From DASPJL01 sp035628645 (GTDB lineage Bacteria > Bacteroidota > Bacteroidia > Cytophagales > Cyclobacteriaceae): 64,000 nt of DNA. Under the pieces are notes generated by a model. The model did no database searches. It saw only the letters and a list, made by a program, of their open reading frames with translations, and was not told where the DNA came from. Shown piece by piece: positions 9,108 to 17,712 of the stretch (positions within the stretch are counted from its first letter, which is position 1; each line of letters starts with the position of its first letter). The translations under genes were made by a program, and so were the position numbers. Where the stretch lies: assembly GCA_035628645.1 (NCBI GenBank), contig DASPJL010000105.1:1-64000 (forward strand). Reading direction: 5' to 3'.

Positions 9108-10097
9108 ATGAATGCTGAAAAATTTAAATTCCGGACTGAAGTCAGCATTGAAAGGTTTCCATTTACAATCAATCATAAAACCAATGTTTTTTTGGCCGGT
9201 TCATGTTTTGCTGACATGATTGGGACCAAAATGAACTTTAACAAATTCAATTGTATTTCGAATCCCTATGGAAACATTTACAATCCTTACAGCTTATTTT
9301 CTCTTTTAAGAAATTCCTTAACTGATCGGGAACCTGACGAATCGAGTTACATTGAAAATCAGGAATCATGGTTCAATTATAATTTTCACTCCGAAATTTC
9401 AGGAAAAACTATTGATGAATTAAAAACTTCCATTTCTTCCATAAACCAGAAAACCGGGGAGTTTTTAAGGAAAACTGATTTTTTAATCCTGACTTTTGGA
9501 ACAGCTTATGTCTATAAGCTTATTGAAGGAAACAACATAGTCGCGAATTGCCACAAGATTCCTTCAAGGTTCTTCAAAAAAGAATTACTTTCCCCTAAAG
9601 AGATCATTGATGAATTTGAAAAACTTCAAAAAGAGCTGCTGAGAATCAGGCCGGATTTAAAAGTTATCCTAACGGTTAGTCCCGTGCGGCATCTCAAAGA
9701 TACTTTGACTTTAAACAATGTAAGCAAGTCTATATTAAGAACCGCAATCCATTATATTGTTGAATCTTTTCACAATGTTTTTTACTTTCCCAGTTACGAA
9801 ATAATGATGGATGACTTAAGGGATTATAGATTTTATAAAGACGACCTGATCCATCCCACAGAATTTGCGGAAGAATATATATGGGATAAATTTTCAACTT
9901 CCAGTTTTGATAAGGATACTTTAGTTTTAATCGGGGAATGGGAAAAGGTATCACGCGCAATAAACCATCGGGCTTTTCATCCTGAGTCGGCAGCTCATCA
10001 AAATTTCTTGAAGGAAACTTATCTTAAATTAGAATCCCTTAATAAAAAGGCCGATTTTAGCGAAGAAATGAGGTCTTTAAAAGAAAAAATAATTTAA
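9108..10097 (+). CDS. GSCFA family protein
   Basis: 329-residue protein of the GSCFA family, named for the N-terminal signature seen here as AGSCFAD at residues 30-36. Further conserved blocks are NPYGNIYNPYSLFSLL, LILTFGTAYVY and VILTVSPVRHLKDTL, with a C-terminal 'D.IHPTEFAEEYIWDKF'. The arrangement (Gly-Ser near the N-terminus, 'GTA..Y', 'SPVRH', late Asp-x-x-His) resembles SGNH-like hydrolases, so esterase or acyl-transfer activity is an inference. ATG at 9108, six bases after the methyltransferase stop and 11 bases before the radical SAM gene: a three-gene operon. Confidence 0.9.
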   Translation: MNAEKFKFRTEVSIERFPFTINHKTNVFLAGSCFADMIGTKMNFNKFNCISNPYGNIYNPYSLFSLLRNSLTDREPDESSYIENQESWFNYNFHSEISGKTIDELKTSISSINQKTGEFLRKTDFLILTFGTAYVYKLIEGNNIVANCHKIPSRFFKKELLSPKEIIDEFEKLQKELLRIRPDLKVILTVSPVRHLKDTLTLNNVSKSILRTAIHYIVESFHNVFYFPSYEIMMDDLRDYRFYKDDLIHPTEFAEEYIWDKFSTSSFDKDTLVLIGEWEKVSRAINHRAFHPESAAHQNFLKETYLKLESLNKKADFSEEMRSLKEKII

Positions 10098-10108
10098 GGC
10101 GTTGAGAA

Positions 10109-11125
10109 ATGAATTGGCGAGACGGACAAAATTTTTTGAGAAAGGTAACGATCAAAAAGGTCTTTAATGCAGCGAAGGTTTTCCTCTCTTATAAAATCTC
10201 AAAAACAACAGGGAAATTATTTCATAAGGGACTACCCATAAGTATTTCAATCGAGCCGACCACTTCCTGTAATTTACGGTGTCCTGAATGCCCCAGTGGA
10301 TTGCGTTCTTTTACCCGCCCTACGGGAATGTTGAATTTAACTTTATTCCGGAAAATTATTGACCAGATGAAAGACCATGTTATTTATCTAACCTTATATT
10401 TTCAAGGTGAACCTTATTTAAATCCTGACTTTCTTAACATGGTGAAGTATGCCTCTTCAAACAAGATATACACCTCTACCTCTACCAATGCGCATTACCT
10501 TTCCGATGAGTCAGCAAAAAAAACGGTAGAATCAGGACTTGACCGGCTAATTATTTCTATTGACGGAACAACCCAGGAAGTATATGAAGTTTACCGGAAA
10601 GGAGGAAAACTGGATAAGGTTATTGAGGGAACGGAGAAAATCCTGAAGTGGAAAAAAGCGCTTAAATCATCTACTCCTCATATTATCTTTCAATTCCTTG
10701 TAGTTAAAGCAAATGAGGATCAGGTGGAAGAGGTGAATAAACTTGCAGGCATTTTAGGAGTGGATGAAGTGGTACTAAAAACCGCTCAAATATATGATTA
10801 TGAAAATGGCTCTGAATTAATTCCGGAAAAGGACAAATACAGTAGGTATAAACAGACAAACAACGGTAAATGGGTATTAAAAAATAAACTGGAAAATAGC
10901 TGCTGGAAAATGTGGCAATCGTGCGTGTTTACCTGGGATGGGAAAGTACTTCCCTGCTGCTTTGACAAAGACGGGCAGTTTCAGCTTGGCGACATGAAGA
11001 CGGATGCCTTTGATTCGATTTGGAATAACGATAAATATAAGGCCTTCAGGAAAAGCATCTTGAATTCCCGGAAGGAAATTGAGATTTGTAAAAACTGTAC
11101 TGAAGGAACCAAAGTCTGGGCTTAG
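10109..11125 (+). CDS. radical SAM/SPASM domain protein
   Basis: 338-residue radical SAM enzyme. The 4Fe-4S SAM cluster motif is C54, C58, C61 (TTSCNLRCPECPSG). The barrel includes LTLYFQGEPYLNP and RLIISIDGTTQEVYEVYRKGG. A C-terminal SPASM region carries Cys 265, 272, 283, 284, 327 and 330 (VLPCCFDKDG, IEICKNCTEG) for auxiliary clusters. SPASM enzymes usually modify peptides, proteins or sugars; no precursor peptide is visible next door, so the substrate is unknown. It is third in the operon with the methyltransferase and GSCFA genes. Its stop abuts that of the convergent porin gene with no gap. Confidence 0.92.
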   Translation: MNWRDGQNFLRKVTIKKVFNAAKVFLSYKISKTTGKLFHKGLPISISIEPTTSCNLRCPECPSGLRSFTRPTGMLNLTLFRKIIDQMKDHVIYLTLYFQGEPYLNPDFLNMVKYASSNKIYTSTSTNAHYLSDESAKKTVESGLDRLIISIDGTTQEVYEVYRKGGKLDKVIEGTEKILKWKKALKSSTPHIIFQFLVVKANEDQVEEVNKLAGILGVDEVVLKTAQIYDYENGSELIPEKDKYSRYKQTNNGKWVLKNKLENSCWKMWQSCVFTWDGKVLPCCFDKDGQFQLGDMKTDAFDSIWNNDKYKAFRKSILNSRKEIEICKNCTEGTKVWA

Positions 11126-11734
11126 CTAATCCAAATACAAGAAAACACCCAGCGTAGCTTCAGGATAAAAAAAATCTTCTACATCATTATAAGAATAAAC
11201 TGCATAATTATACCGCACATTAAAGTCAATACCTACTTTTTCAGATAAAGGAGCCATTATCCCTACCTCAGGCCTTACTCCAAAAGACCAGGAGTCTTTA
11301 CCTTCTGCAAATGTTCCATACCACTTTTCATAATGAAGCTGATAAGCGCCGACTCCTATTCCTGCATAGGGTTTGAATTTTGATTCATAGTTTCCAAGAT
11401 AATAGTGTCCTGTGAGTAATATAGGAATAGACCGGAAGAATCTTGTCTGAACTGCGGAAATCTCTCCATTATCGTACTTGTACAATGCCCGTTCATAGCT
11501 TTTACTAAAAGTATTCCAGCCGGTGCTTATTCCCAAAGAAACCTTATCAGTTAAAAAATATCTACCTTCAATACCAATTCCGTCAAACAGTTTGTTTTCT
11601 ATAAACTTTCCCAGGTCTCCCAGTGGAAAACCAGCGCCATAAGAAAGTTTGATAATCCTTTCATTATATTGGCCAAAGCCTTTGGTAGCAGTAAAAAGAA
11701 AGAAAAATACGAAAAGAATTTTTATAAATTTCAT
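11126..11734 (-). CDS. outer-membrane beta-barrel protein, 202 aa
   Basis: Secreted small barrel. A clear Sec signal peptide (MKFIKILFVFFFLFTATKGFGQ) is followed by alternating amphipathic strands with Gly and aromatic girdles (IKLSYGAGFPLGDLG, GIEGRYFLTDKVSLGISTGWN, PYAGIGVGAYQLHYE) and ends in a barrel-like terminal strand (ATLGVFLYLD). This matches the outer-membrane protein beta-barrel (OmpW/PorT-like) class of about 8 strands. Function unknown. It is convergent with the radical SAM gene and about 90 bp downstream of the DUF4136 lipoprotein gene. Confidence 0.85.
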   Translation of the reverse strand: MKFIKILFVFFFLFTATKGFGQYNERIIKLSYGAGFPLGDLGKFIENKLFDGIGIEGRYFLTDKVSLGISTGWNTFSKSYERALYKYDNGEISAVQTRFFRSIPILLTGHYYLGNYESKFKPYAGIGVGAYQLHYEKWYGTFAEGKDSWSFGVRPEVGIMAPLSEKVGIDFNVRYNYAVYSYNDVEDFFYPEATLGVFLYLD

Positions 11735-11826
11735 AGTAAAAAGATTTGGATTGTAGCTGCAAGGATTTAACTGTCAGCCTAGAAGAAAGAAACTCATATT
11801 CGGGTCAGGTTATTCAACATCTAACC

Positions 11827-12474
11827 TTACCCACCATCGCTTCCCTTTAAATATGTGGACTGAACAAATAAACTCCGAACACCTTTAAGAATTCTTTCAT
11901 CCGACGATAAAGTGCCTAACCCATCTATAAATTGTCCATTCCATACTACTTTCAACTGATTATTTTGAACCGGATTTTTAACATCTAACATATCAACGAT
12001 CACACTTCCTCTTCTCACCTGATAGACATAATAGGAAGGATAATAATATCCGCCACCGTAATATGGATCGTAATAATAAATGGGTGAATAGTCAATTCCG
12101 GTATAAGAAACCGCCACTTTGGTTACCTGCAGACCTAAATCCGGATTTTGGGAAGAATCTACCCGTACATAACCTAGTTTCTGCATTTCATCACTGATTG
12201 CATTAAGAATAGCAATGTCAATGCTCTTACGTTCTTCAGTCCCCGAATCGCCAGGATTAGTTATGACATTCACAAAATCCGGTAAAGTGTAGGTTTTATA
12301 ACTGGAAAAATCAACTTCAGGATCATAATTTGATACATATACATCTTTTTCCTCCGGCGTTAAGAAATCCTCAGGATTGGGTCCCATGCAAGATGTCGCA
12401 AGAACTGTAAATCCAAAAGCCATAAGAATCTGTATTTTGCTAAAATAAAAATAGTTCAGAAGTACGGTTTTCAT
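11827..12474 (-). CDS. DUF4136 lipoprotein
   Basis: 215-residue lipoprotein. The N-terminus has a hydrophobic stretch ending in the lipobox-like LATSC, with Cys as the first mature residue. The DUF4136 pattern is visible: VDFSSYKTYTLPDFV near the start, DIAILNAISDEMQKLGYVRVDSSQNPDLGLQVTK in the middle, a Tyr/Gly-rich loop (YYYDPYYGGGYYYPSYY), then GSVIVDMLDVK and LKVVWNGQFIDGL. The family has no known activity; it probably stands in the periplasm or outer membrane. ATG at 12472-12474. Confidence 0.85.
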   Translation of the reverse strand: MKTVLLNYFYFSKIQILMAFGFTVLATSCMGPNPEDFLTPEEKDVYVSNYDPEVDFSSYKTYTLPDFVNVITNPGDSGTEERKSIDIAILNAISDEMQKLGYVRVDSSQNPDLGLQVTKVAVSYTGIDYSPIYYYDPYYGGGYYYPSYYVYQVRRGSVIVDMLDVKNPVQNNQLKVVWNGQFIDGLGTLSSDERILKGVRSLFVQSTYLKGSDGG

Positions 12475-12736
12475 CGGTATTAAATCTAATTCCTTTAAAA
12501 GAGTTAACGAAAAGATTGGTTTTCAGATATTATAAGGAATACTTAAATTAAATTTTTATTCAAAATCTCCATTACTACGGCTAATATTTGAAATGAATTC
12601 AGAATACTTTTGTTGGAACAATAGGAAAATCGCGGGGATAAAGTTGGAACAATCGATAAAGACGGACAACCAGAGCCTTCGGTTCTATTCCGATTTGTAT
12701 TATTCTAATTTTTAAACTGCTTTCCTGGCGTTTTCT

Positions 12737-12780
12737 AGGTTCGCTGTAGGTTCGCTGTAGGTTCGCTCTTCCTTCGCTGT
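12737..12780. repeat. 11-bp tandem repeat array
   Basis: Four contiguous 11-bp units: AGGTTCGCTGT twice (12737-12758), AGGTTCGCTCT (12759-12769) and TCCTTCGCTGT (12770-12780). They lie in the 355-bp gap between aroE and the DUF4136 gene (12475-12829), which has no credible ORF. A related 11-bp-phased array is at 60581-60668. Confidence 0.85.
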
Positions 12781-12829
12781 AGGCATAATTGGTATTATTT
12801 TAAGGTGTGTACTTCAAAAAATAAAGAAT

Positions 12830-13585
12830 TTACCTTATTGTTTCGCTGGCATTCCATATTTCCCATGCTTTCTCCGCCTGAAAATGCAGCATTTCCAATC
12901 CATCCAAGGTTTTAGCACCTTTTGATTTGCCCATTTTCAAAAAAGTTGTTTCCCTGGGATTATATACAAGATCAAAAAGAAAATGCTGAGACGTAATTTT
13001 TTCATAAGGAATAGGCGGTAAAGTCTCAATTTTCGGATACATTCCCAGGGGAGTGGTATTTATGATCAGTTTATGAGACTCGACGTAGGATGCATTCAAT
13101 AACTCTTCATAAGAAATGGTATTCTCAGAAGAATTACGGGAGACAGCTATGAAGGGAATATTCAGGGTTTTAAGACTGGCTTGAACAGCAGAAGACGCGC
13201 CGCCGGTACCTAATATGAGCGCTTTAAGATCCCTGGTATCTTTGCCAATAAACTCTCTTAAAGACATCATAAAACCATAATAATCAGAATTATAGCCCAC
13301 CAGTTTACCGCCAACAAATTTAATAACGTTTACCGCACCTACATTTTCAGCAGAATGGTCTAAAGAATCCAGAAAAGAAATGACATTTTTTTTATGAGGA
13401 ATAGTAACGTTAAGTCCTGAAAGCAAAGGCTCCTTGCTAATTAATTCAGGAAAGTTCTCAATATCCTTTATTTCAAAAAGTTCATATGAACAATTCTCAA
13501 TGTGTTCCTTCTCAAACTTTTCCGAAAAATATTTCCTGGAGAAAGAATGAGTTAAAGGATATCCGATAAGACCAAACTTTCGCAC
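12830..13585 (-). CDS. aroE: AroE, shikimate dehydrogenase
   Basis: NADPH-dependent reduction of 3-dehydroshikimate to shikimate. The substrate Ser motif SHSFS (13-17) is visible, as are the catalytic K65 in NVTIPHKK and D101 in GYNSDYYG. The dinucleotide loop is GTGGAS (126-131), and NTTPLGMYP and LDGLEMLHFQAEKAWEIW follow. Length (251) is slightly short of the E. coli type but normal for Bacteroidota. The start is GTG at 13583-13585, overlapping the dedA TAG by one base (TAGTG). Third gene of comA-dedA-aroE; aroK is 37 kb away. Confidence 0.96.
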   Translation of the reverse strand: MRKFGLIGYPLTHSFSRKYFSEKFEKEHIENCSYELFEIKDIENFPELISKEPLLSGLNVTIPHKKNVISFLDSLDHSAENVGAVNVIKFVGGKLVGYNSDYYGFMMSLREFIGKDTRDLKALILGTGGASSAVQASLKTLNIPFIAVSRNSSENTISYEELLNASYVESHKLIINTTPLGMYPKIETLPPIPYEKITSQHFLFDLVYNPRETTFLKMGKSKGAKTLDGLEMLHFQAEKAWEIWNASETIR

Positions 13586-14238
13586 TACGCTTTGGGAACT
13601 GGTTTCTTAAATTTTTCTTTCAATAATTCAATAATTGGCGGCAAAATTGACAATATGATAATTGCAAAAATTACATAAGTGAAGTTCTTCCTTACTATTT
13701 CAAGGTTTCCGAAAAAGTAACCTGCCCAAATAAATATCAATATCCATAGCGCCCCGCCTATTATATTAAAGCTTATAAATTTAGAATAAGTCATCTTGCC
13801 GATTCCGGCGACAAAGGGAGCAAAAGTTCTTATAATCGGGATAAACCGTGCAAATATTATTGTTTTACCTCCATGTTTTTCATAAAACTGCTGGGTTTTA
13901 ACAAGATGTTCTCTTTTTACAAGCATATAATCTCTGTAAAAGACACGGGGACCAATATAGTTACCTATGGCATAATTTAGCGTATCTCCCAATACGGCAG
14001 CGATAAAGAGCAAGATTATAAGCAGAAAGACATTTAAACTTCCTAAAGCGGCAAATGCACCCGCGGCGAACAATAATGAATCACCAGGTAAAAAAGGCAT
14101 TACCACAATGCCTGTCTCTACAAAAATGATCAAGAAGAGAATCAGGTAGGTAAGTGTACCGTAGTCAATGATTATTTCATTAAGATGCTTATCCAAATGA
14201 AGAAAGAAATCTAAAACTTCCTTAATAAATTCCACCAT
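13585..14238 (-). CDS. DedA/VTT-domain membrane protein
   Basis: 217-residue inner-membrane protein of the DedA (SNARE-associated/VTT) family. Hallmarks are the FVETGIVVMPFLPGDSLLFAAGAFAALG re-entrant region, GDTLNYAIGNYIGPRVF, and the G-x-x-x-(I/V)-x-x-x-R-F-I-P motif in YEKHGGKTIIFARFIPIIRTFAPFVAGIGKM. Members are linked to lipid-carrier scrambling and proton-motive force homeostasis; the exact substrate is unknown here. It overlaps comA upstream and aroE downstream by one base each. Confidence 0.93.
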   Translation of the reverse strand: MVEFIKEVLDFFLHLDKHLNEIIIDYGTLTYLILFLIIFVETGIVVMPFLPGDSLLFAAGAFAALGSLNVFLLIILLFIAAVLGDTLNYAIGNYIGPRVFYRDYMLVKREHLVKTQQFYEKHGGKTIIFARFIPIIRTFAPFVAGIGKMTYSKFISFNIIGGALWILIFIWAGYFFGNLEIVRKNFTYVIFAIIILSILPPIIELLKEKFKKPVPKA

Positions 14239-15011
14239 TATTTTATGTAATTGTTATTTAAAAAATGATCAAAAGTATCGCCTCTTAGTCCCAATCTTAT
14301 CGTTTCCAGGGGGATAATTTCATTCGGTGCAATATTTCCCAGATTTACGTTCGCACCTAACAGTTTTATGAACCAGACTTGCTGAGATTTTTGAGGAGCC
14401 TCCCATATAACTTTTTCAAAAGGAATTTTGGTTAAGATCTCTTCAACAAGCCCCGATCTTACTTCGCCAGTTGCTCTGAAAAGACCGACATTTCCACCTT
14501 CTCTGGCCTCACCGATTACCTTCCACGCGCCAGCTTCAAGTTCTGCCTGCATCAATTGGATCCACCTGTAAGGTGGAATTATTTTAGCATCATCCTTGGA
14601 GCCAACTTCAGATAAAACTGTAACTTGTTCTGAAAGTTTTCTTATGTACTCACATTTTTCATCATGATGAAGTTCAATAGAACCATCAGAAATTTCGGCA
14701 AAAGTCATATCAAAATTCTCAAGGATCCTTCGATAATCATCGAACTGGCCCCTGACGATAAAAGCTTCAAACAATGTCCCGCCAAAATAGGTTGGCACAC
14801 CGGCATCCTTATACAAACGGAGTTTCTCCTTTAAATTGGGGGTTACGTATGAAGTTGCCCATCCCAGTTTCACTATATCAACATATTCGCTCGCTATACT
14901 TAGAAAATCTTCAACTTCTCTTAGACTCAGGCCTTTATCCATGGCCATAGTAAATCCTTCTTGTCGGGGTTTGGTTGTCCGGACAGGAATATCTTTTAAA
15001 ATATAGTTCAT
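14238..15011 (-). CDS. ComA-like phosphosulfolactate synthase
   Basis: Matches the phosphosulfolactate synthase family, which adds sulfite to phosphoenolpyruvate. Visible family blocks: MDKG at 24-27, KLGWATS at 48-54, YFGGTLFE at 75-82, and EISDGSIE at 106-113, then VLSEVGSKD, GEAREGGNVGLF and IWEAPQKSQQVWFIKLLGANVNLGNI. Length (257) is normal. ComA is best known from methanogen coenzyme M synthesis. In Bacteroidota no CoM is made, so the product may feed sulfolactate, cysteate or sulfonolipids; that is inference. First gene of comA-dedA-aroE. ATG at 15009-15011. Confidence 0.9.
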   Translation of the reverse strand: MNYILKDIPVRTTKPRQEGFTMAMDKGLSLREVEDFLSIASEYVDIVKLGWATSYVTPNLKEKLRLYKDAGVPTYFGGTLFEAFIVRGQFDDYRRILENFDMTFAEISDGSIELHHDEKCEYIRKLSEQVTVLSEVGSKDDAKIIPPYRWIQLMQAELEAGAWKVIGEAREGGNVGLFRATGEVRSGLVEEILTKIPFEKVIWEAPQKSQQVWFIKLLGANVNLGNIAPNEIIPLETIRLGLRGDTFDHFLNNNYIK

Positions 15012-15248
15012 TCGTAAAATTTTATAATTTTAGTGATTTTCATGAGACCTTCCCGCCCATCAAATGCGCCTAAGAAATACCTCCTCATGATAGATTTATA
15101 AATATTGGTTTGACAAAGGGTATTGAATCCTTTCTACAAAAGGAACAGAAAAAAGAAGAAAGCTTAAAGAATATTTCAGAAAAAAGAAACACAAAATCTT
15201 CAGGTATTGAAAATTGAACTTCTTTTATTGATAGAATATAAATCTTCA

Positions 15249-16655
15249 CTATGGTTTCTTTTTCCTGTATTGCTCTATAATCTTATACAACGCTTTCTGA
15301 GTCTCCAGTTTTGGAAAAAACTCAAACAGGGAGGTATGGTTATCAAAGTTCAAAATTAACGCATTTTCCAGATAATTGAATGCTTCTTTATATTTTCCCG
15401 AAAGAATAAGATAGGCGGTAAGGCGATAATACATTGTAGAATCCTCAGGTAATTCGTCAATTCCCGATTTAATCAGACCTATAGCCTTCTCATATTCACC
15501 TTGTTCGAAAAGAATATAGGACCAATTAAGGTAAATTTCAGAATTGACCGGATCCAGTAAATTGGCTTCTTCATATGCTTCCAGGGAAGAAATAATATTG
15601 CCTGTTTTATATTCTGCATCTGCAATGGCAAGCCAATAATCAGGATTATCAGGATCTAGCTTCAAAGCTTTATTAAAAAAGTGTATGGCTTCAAACCATT
15701 TTTCCTTAGCATCCAGGCAAATCCCAATTCCAAACCACGACTCTTCATAGTTAGGATCTAATTTAGATGCTTTCTTATAGTGTCTAATTGCCTGGTCATA
15801 TTGCTCCATCTTTTCATAACAAGTCCCAATGGCACAGTGGATCTCTGCATTTTCATCTTCCAGCTTTAAAGTGGTCTGGTAATTCTTAAGCGCTTCAGGA
15901 TATCTAAGGACGCTCATAAAAGAATTGCCCATATTAAAATAGGCTGATGAGAATTTTTCATCAATTAAAGTGGCATATTCATAAGCATTTATTGCTTCAT
16001 CAAACCGCTCTAGTTTATTGTATATTATTCCAATGTTATACCATGCATTCGAAGAGTAGGGATCATTATCAATGAATTTCTGATAATATGATAAACTGCT
16101 CTCCAGCTCTCCTTTAATGTCTAAACAATAGGCAAGTTCATATAAAGCATTTTCGTACTCCAGATTTTCTTCCAGCGCCTTTTTATAATATATTATTGCT
16201 TCATCAAAGTCTTGCAAGCTTTGATAGGCAAGTCCTATATGATAATATATCTCTTCCTTTTCCTCGGCAAAATCCACGATATAAGAAAGGGTGGAAATTG
16301 AACCTTTAAAGTCACCGATTAAAGATTGAATCGATCCTTTTAAAAAAAGCAGGTCTATATCATTTGGCTGAAGATTTAAGGTTTGATCAATAAGCTCCAG
16401 GGCTTCTTCATACTTTTGAGTTTTGGCTAAAAGCTGGGCTTTTTCCTGAAGTAAATCAAGTGAGAAAGGATACTGCTCCATAGCCATTTCACAAGCAGCC
16501 ATCGCCTTTTTAAATTTTCCTAACTCAGAAAAATGATTGATGATATATTCATATGTGTCAAGATCAAAGAAATAAGCTTTTTCCCTTCGAAGCATCTCTT
16601 CGAACCTGCTCAGAATCTCTTTTGCCTCCTCTTTATTTTTATAGTTTCCTGCCAT
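15249..16655 (-). CDS. TPR-repeat protein, 468 aa
   Basis: Soluble protein made almost entirely of tetratricopeptide repeats, about 12 units of 34 residues. The pattern W/A-x2-L/I/G-x6-G/A/Y-x8-A/F recurs (SAYFNMGNSFMSVLRYPEALKNYQ; SWFGIGICLDAKEKWFEAIHFFNKALKLDPDN). The start is taken at ATG 16653-16655 because an AAGGA Shine-Dalgarno lies just before it; the upstream in-frame TTG at 16679 would put that element inside the gene. It is a protein-binding scaffold of unknown partner at the end of the capsule operon. Confidence 0.92.
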   Translation of the reverse strand: MAGNYKNKEEAKEILSRFEEMLRREKAYFFDLDTYEYIINHFSELGKFKKAMAACEMAMEQYPFSLDLLQEKAQLLAKTQKYEEALELIDQTLNLQPNDIDLLFLKGSIQSLIGDFKGSISTLSYIVDFAEEKEEIYYHIGLAYQSLQDFDEAIIYYKKALEENLEYENALYELAYCLDIKGELESSLSYYQKFIDNDPYSSNAWYNIGIIYNKLERFDEAINAYEYATLIDEKFSSAYFNMGNSFMSVLRYPEALKNYQTTLKLEDENAEIHCAIGTCYEKMEQYDQAIRHYKKASKLDPNYEESWFGIGICLDAKEKWFEAIHFFNKALKLDPDNPDYWLAIADAEYKTGNIISSLEAYEEANLLDPVNSEIYLNWSYILFEQGEYEKAIGLIKSGIDELPEDSTMYYRLTAYLILSGKYKEAFNYLENALILNFDNHTSLFEFFPKLETQKALYKIIEQYRKKKP

Positions 16656-16716
16656 AATTGATTCCTTTTTCCAATACAAGATATAGAATAAGATTAAAAT
16701 AAACGCTATTTACTTT

Positions 16717-17712
16717 CTAATTCTTTATTTGTAAATTATATTTTTTTGCGATTTCCCCACAGGTCCATTCCACACTTTCATTTAATTCCTTAAACGATAA
16801 ACTTAAGGTTTCTTTTGCTTTGCTGTTAATATAAATAGTTTTACTAATGGATGCAGAGGCGGTTTCCCTGGTAATTTTTGGTGCAGAATTGGTAATAAAA
16901 GATCGTAGCTTTTCGATAAAAGATAAAACTTTAATCGAAGATGACGAGATTTTAATTTTGGGTGCAGGTTTTCTAAAGTGTTTAGCTATCGTTGCAAACA
17001 TCGCCTGACAATCTACTGCTCCGCCGTTTAATATAAATCTTTCATAGCTGACATCTTTTTCCATAAGATTAACCACACCCGTTGCCACATCACGTACATC
17101 CACATAATTTATTAATCCTTGTGTATAAAAAGGCTTTTTCTCCCAGATATATTTAAATAAAAGTGTACTTCCTGCACTCCAGTTACCCGGCCCAATTACT
17201 ACCGAAGGATTCACTATTGCTACATTTAATCCCTCTGCCGCACCTCTGTAAACTTCCAGTTCTGCCAGATATTTGCTCTTTCCGTACCTTCCACTGTCAT
17301 TTTCTTCCCATTTAACATCTTCTGTTACCTCATTAATTCCACCTTTTTTATTTTTTCCCAGAGCAGCCACAGAACTTAAATGGATAAATTTTTTAATGGG
17401 ATAATTCAGGGCGGCATTGACCAGATTTGAGGTACCTTCTACGTTAATTTTAAATATTTTATCACTATCCCCCGGATCAAAGGAAATAAAACCTGCGCAA
17501 TGGACAATAGCTTCCACATCGGTCAAAGCACTATGGATACTGGAAATATCAAGGATATCGCCTTCACAAAATGAAACGCCGGAAAGGACATCGGCCAGCA
17601 AAGATAAATCGGAATTTGCCCGTCTAAATACCTTCACCTTATATCCTCTTTGAAGTAGTTCCCTTATAATAAAACTACCTATCAGCCCATTGCCTCCAGT
17701 AACAAGAATCAT
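16717..17712 (-). CDS. NAD-dependent epimerase/dehydratase family protein
   Basis: Extended SDR enzyme of 331 residues. The cofactor loop is TGGNGLIG (5-12), an Asp-bearing strand reads GDILDISS, then HCAGFISFD, the Ser of SSVAALG, and the catalytic YGKSK (Y-x3-K). Substrates of this group are nucleotide sugars, dihydroflavonol-like alcohols or sterol-like ketones. Its place directly after cpsB suggests a polysaccharide role, but the substrate cannot be read. ATG overlaps the cpsB TGA by four bases (ATGA). Confidence 0.88.
   Translation of the reverse strand: MILVTGGNGLIGSFIIRELLQRGYKVKVFRRANSDLSLLADVLSGVSFCEGDILDISSIHSALTDVEAIVHCAGFISFDPGDSDKIFKINVEGTSNLVNAALNYPIKKFIHLSSVAALGKNKKGGINEVTEDVKWEENDSGRYGKSKYLAELEVYRGAAEGLNVAIVNPSVVIGPGNWSAGSTLLFKYIWEKKPFYTQGLINYVDVRDVATGVVNLMEKDVSYERFILNGGAVDCQAMFATIAKHFRKPAPKIKISSSSIKVLSFIEKLRSFITNSAPKITRETASASISKTIYINSKAKETLSLSFKELNESVEWTCGEIAKKYNLQIKN

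Noticed and set aside
15012..15248. 237-bp gap between comA and the TPR gene
   Set aside because: I looked for an RNA gene or riboswitch and saw no convincing stem or family motif.
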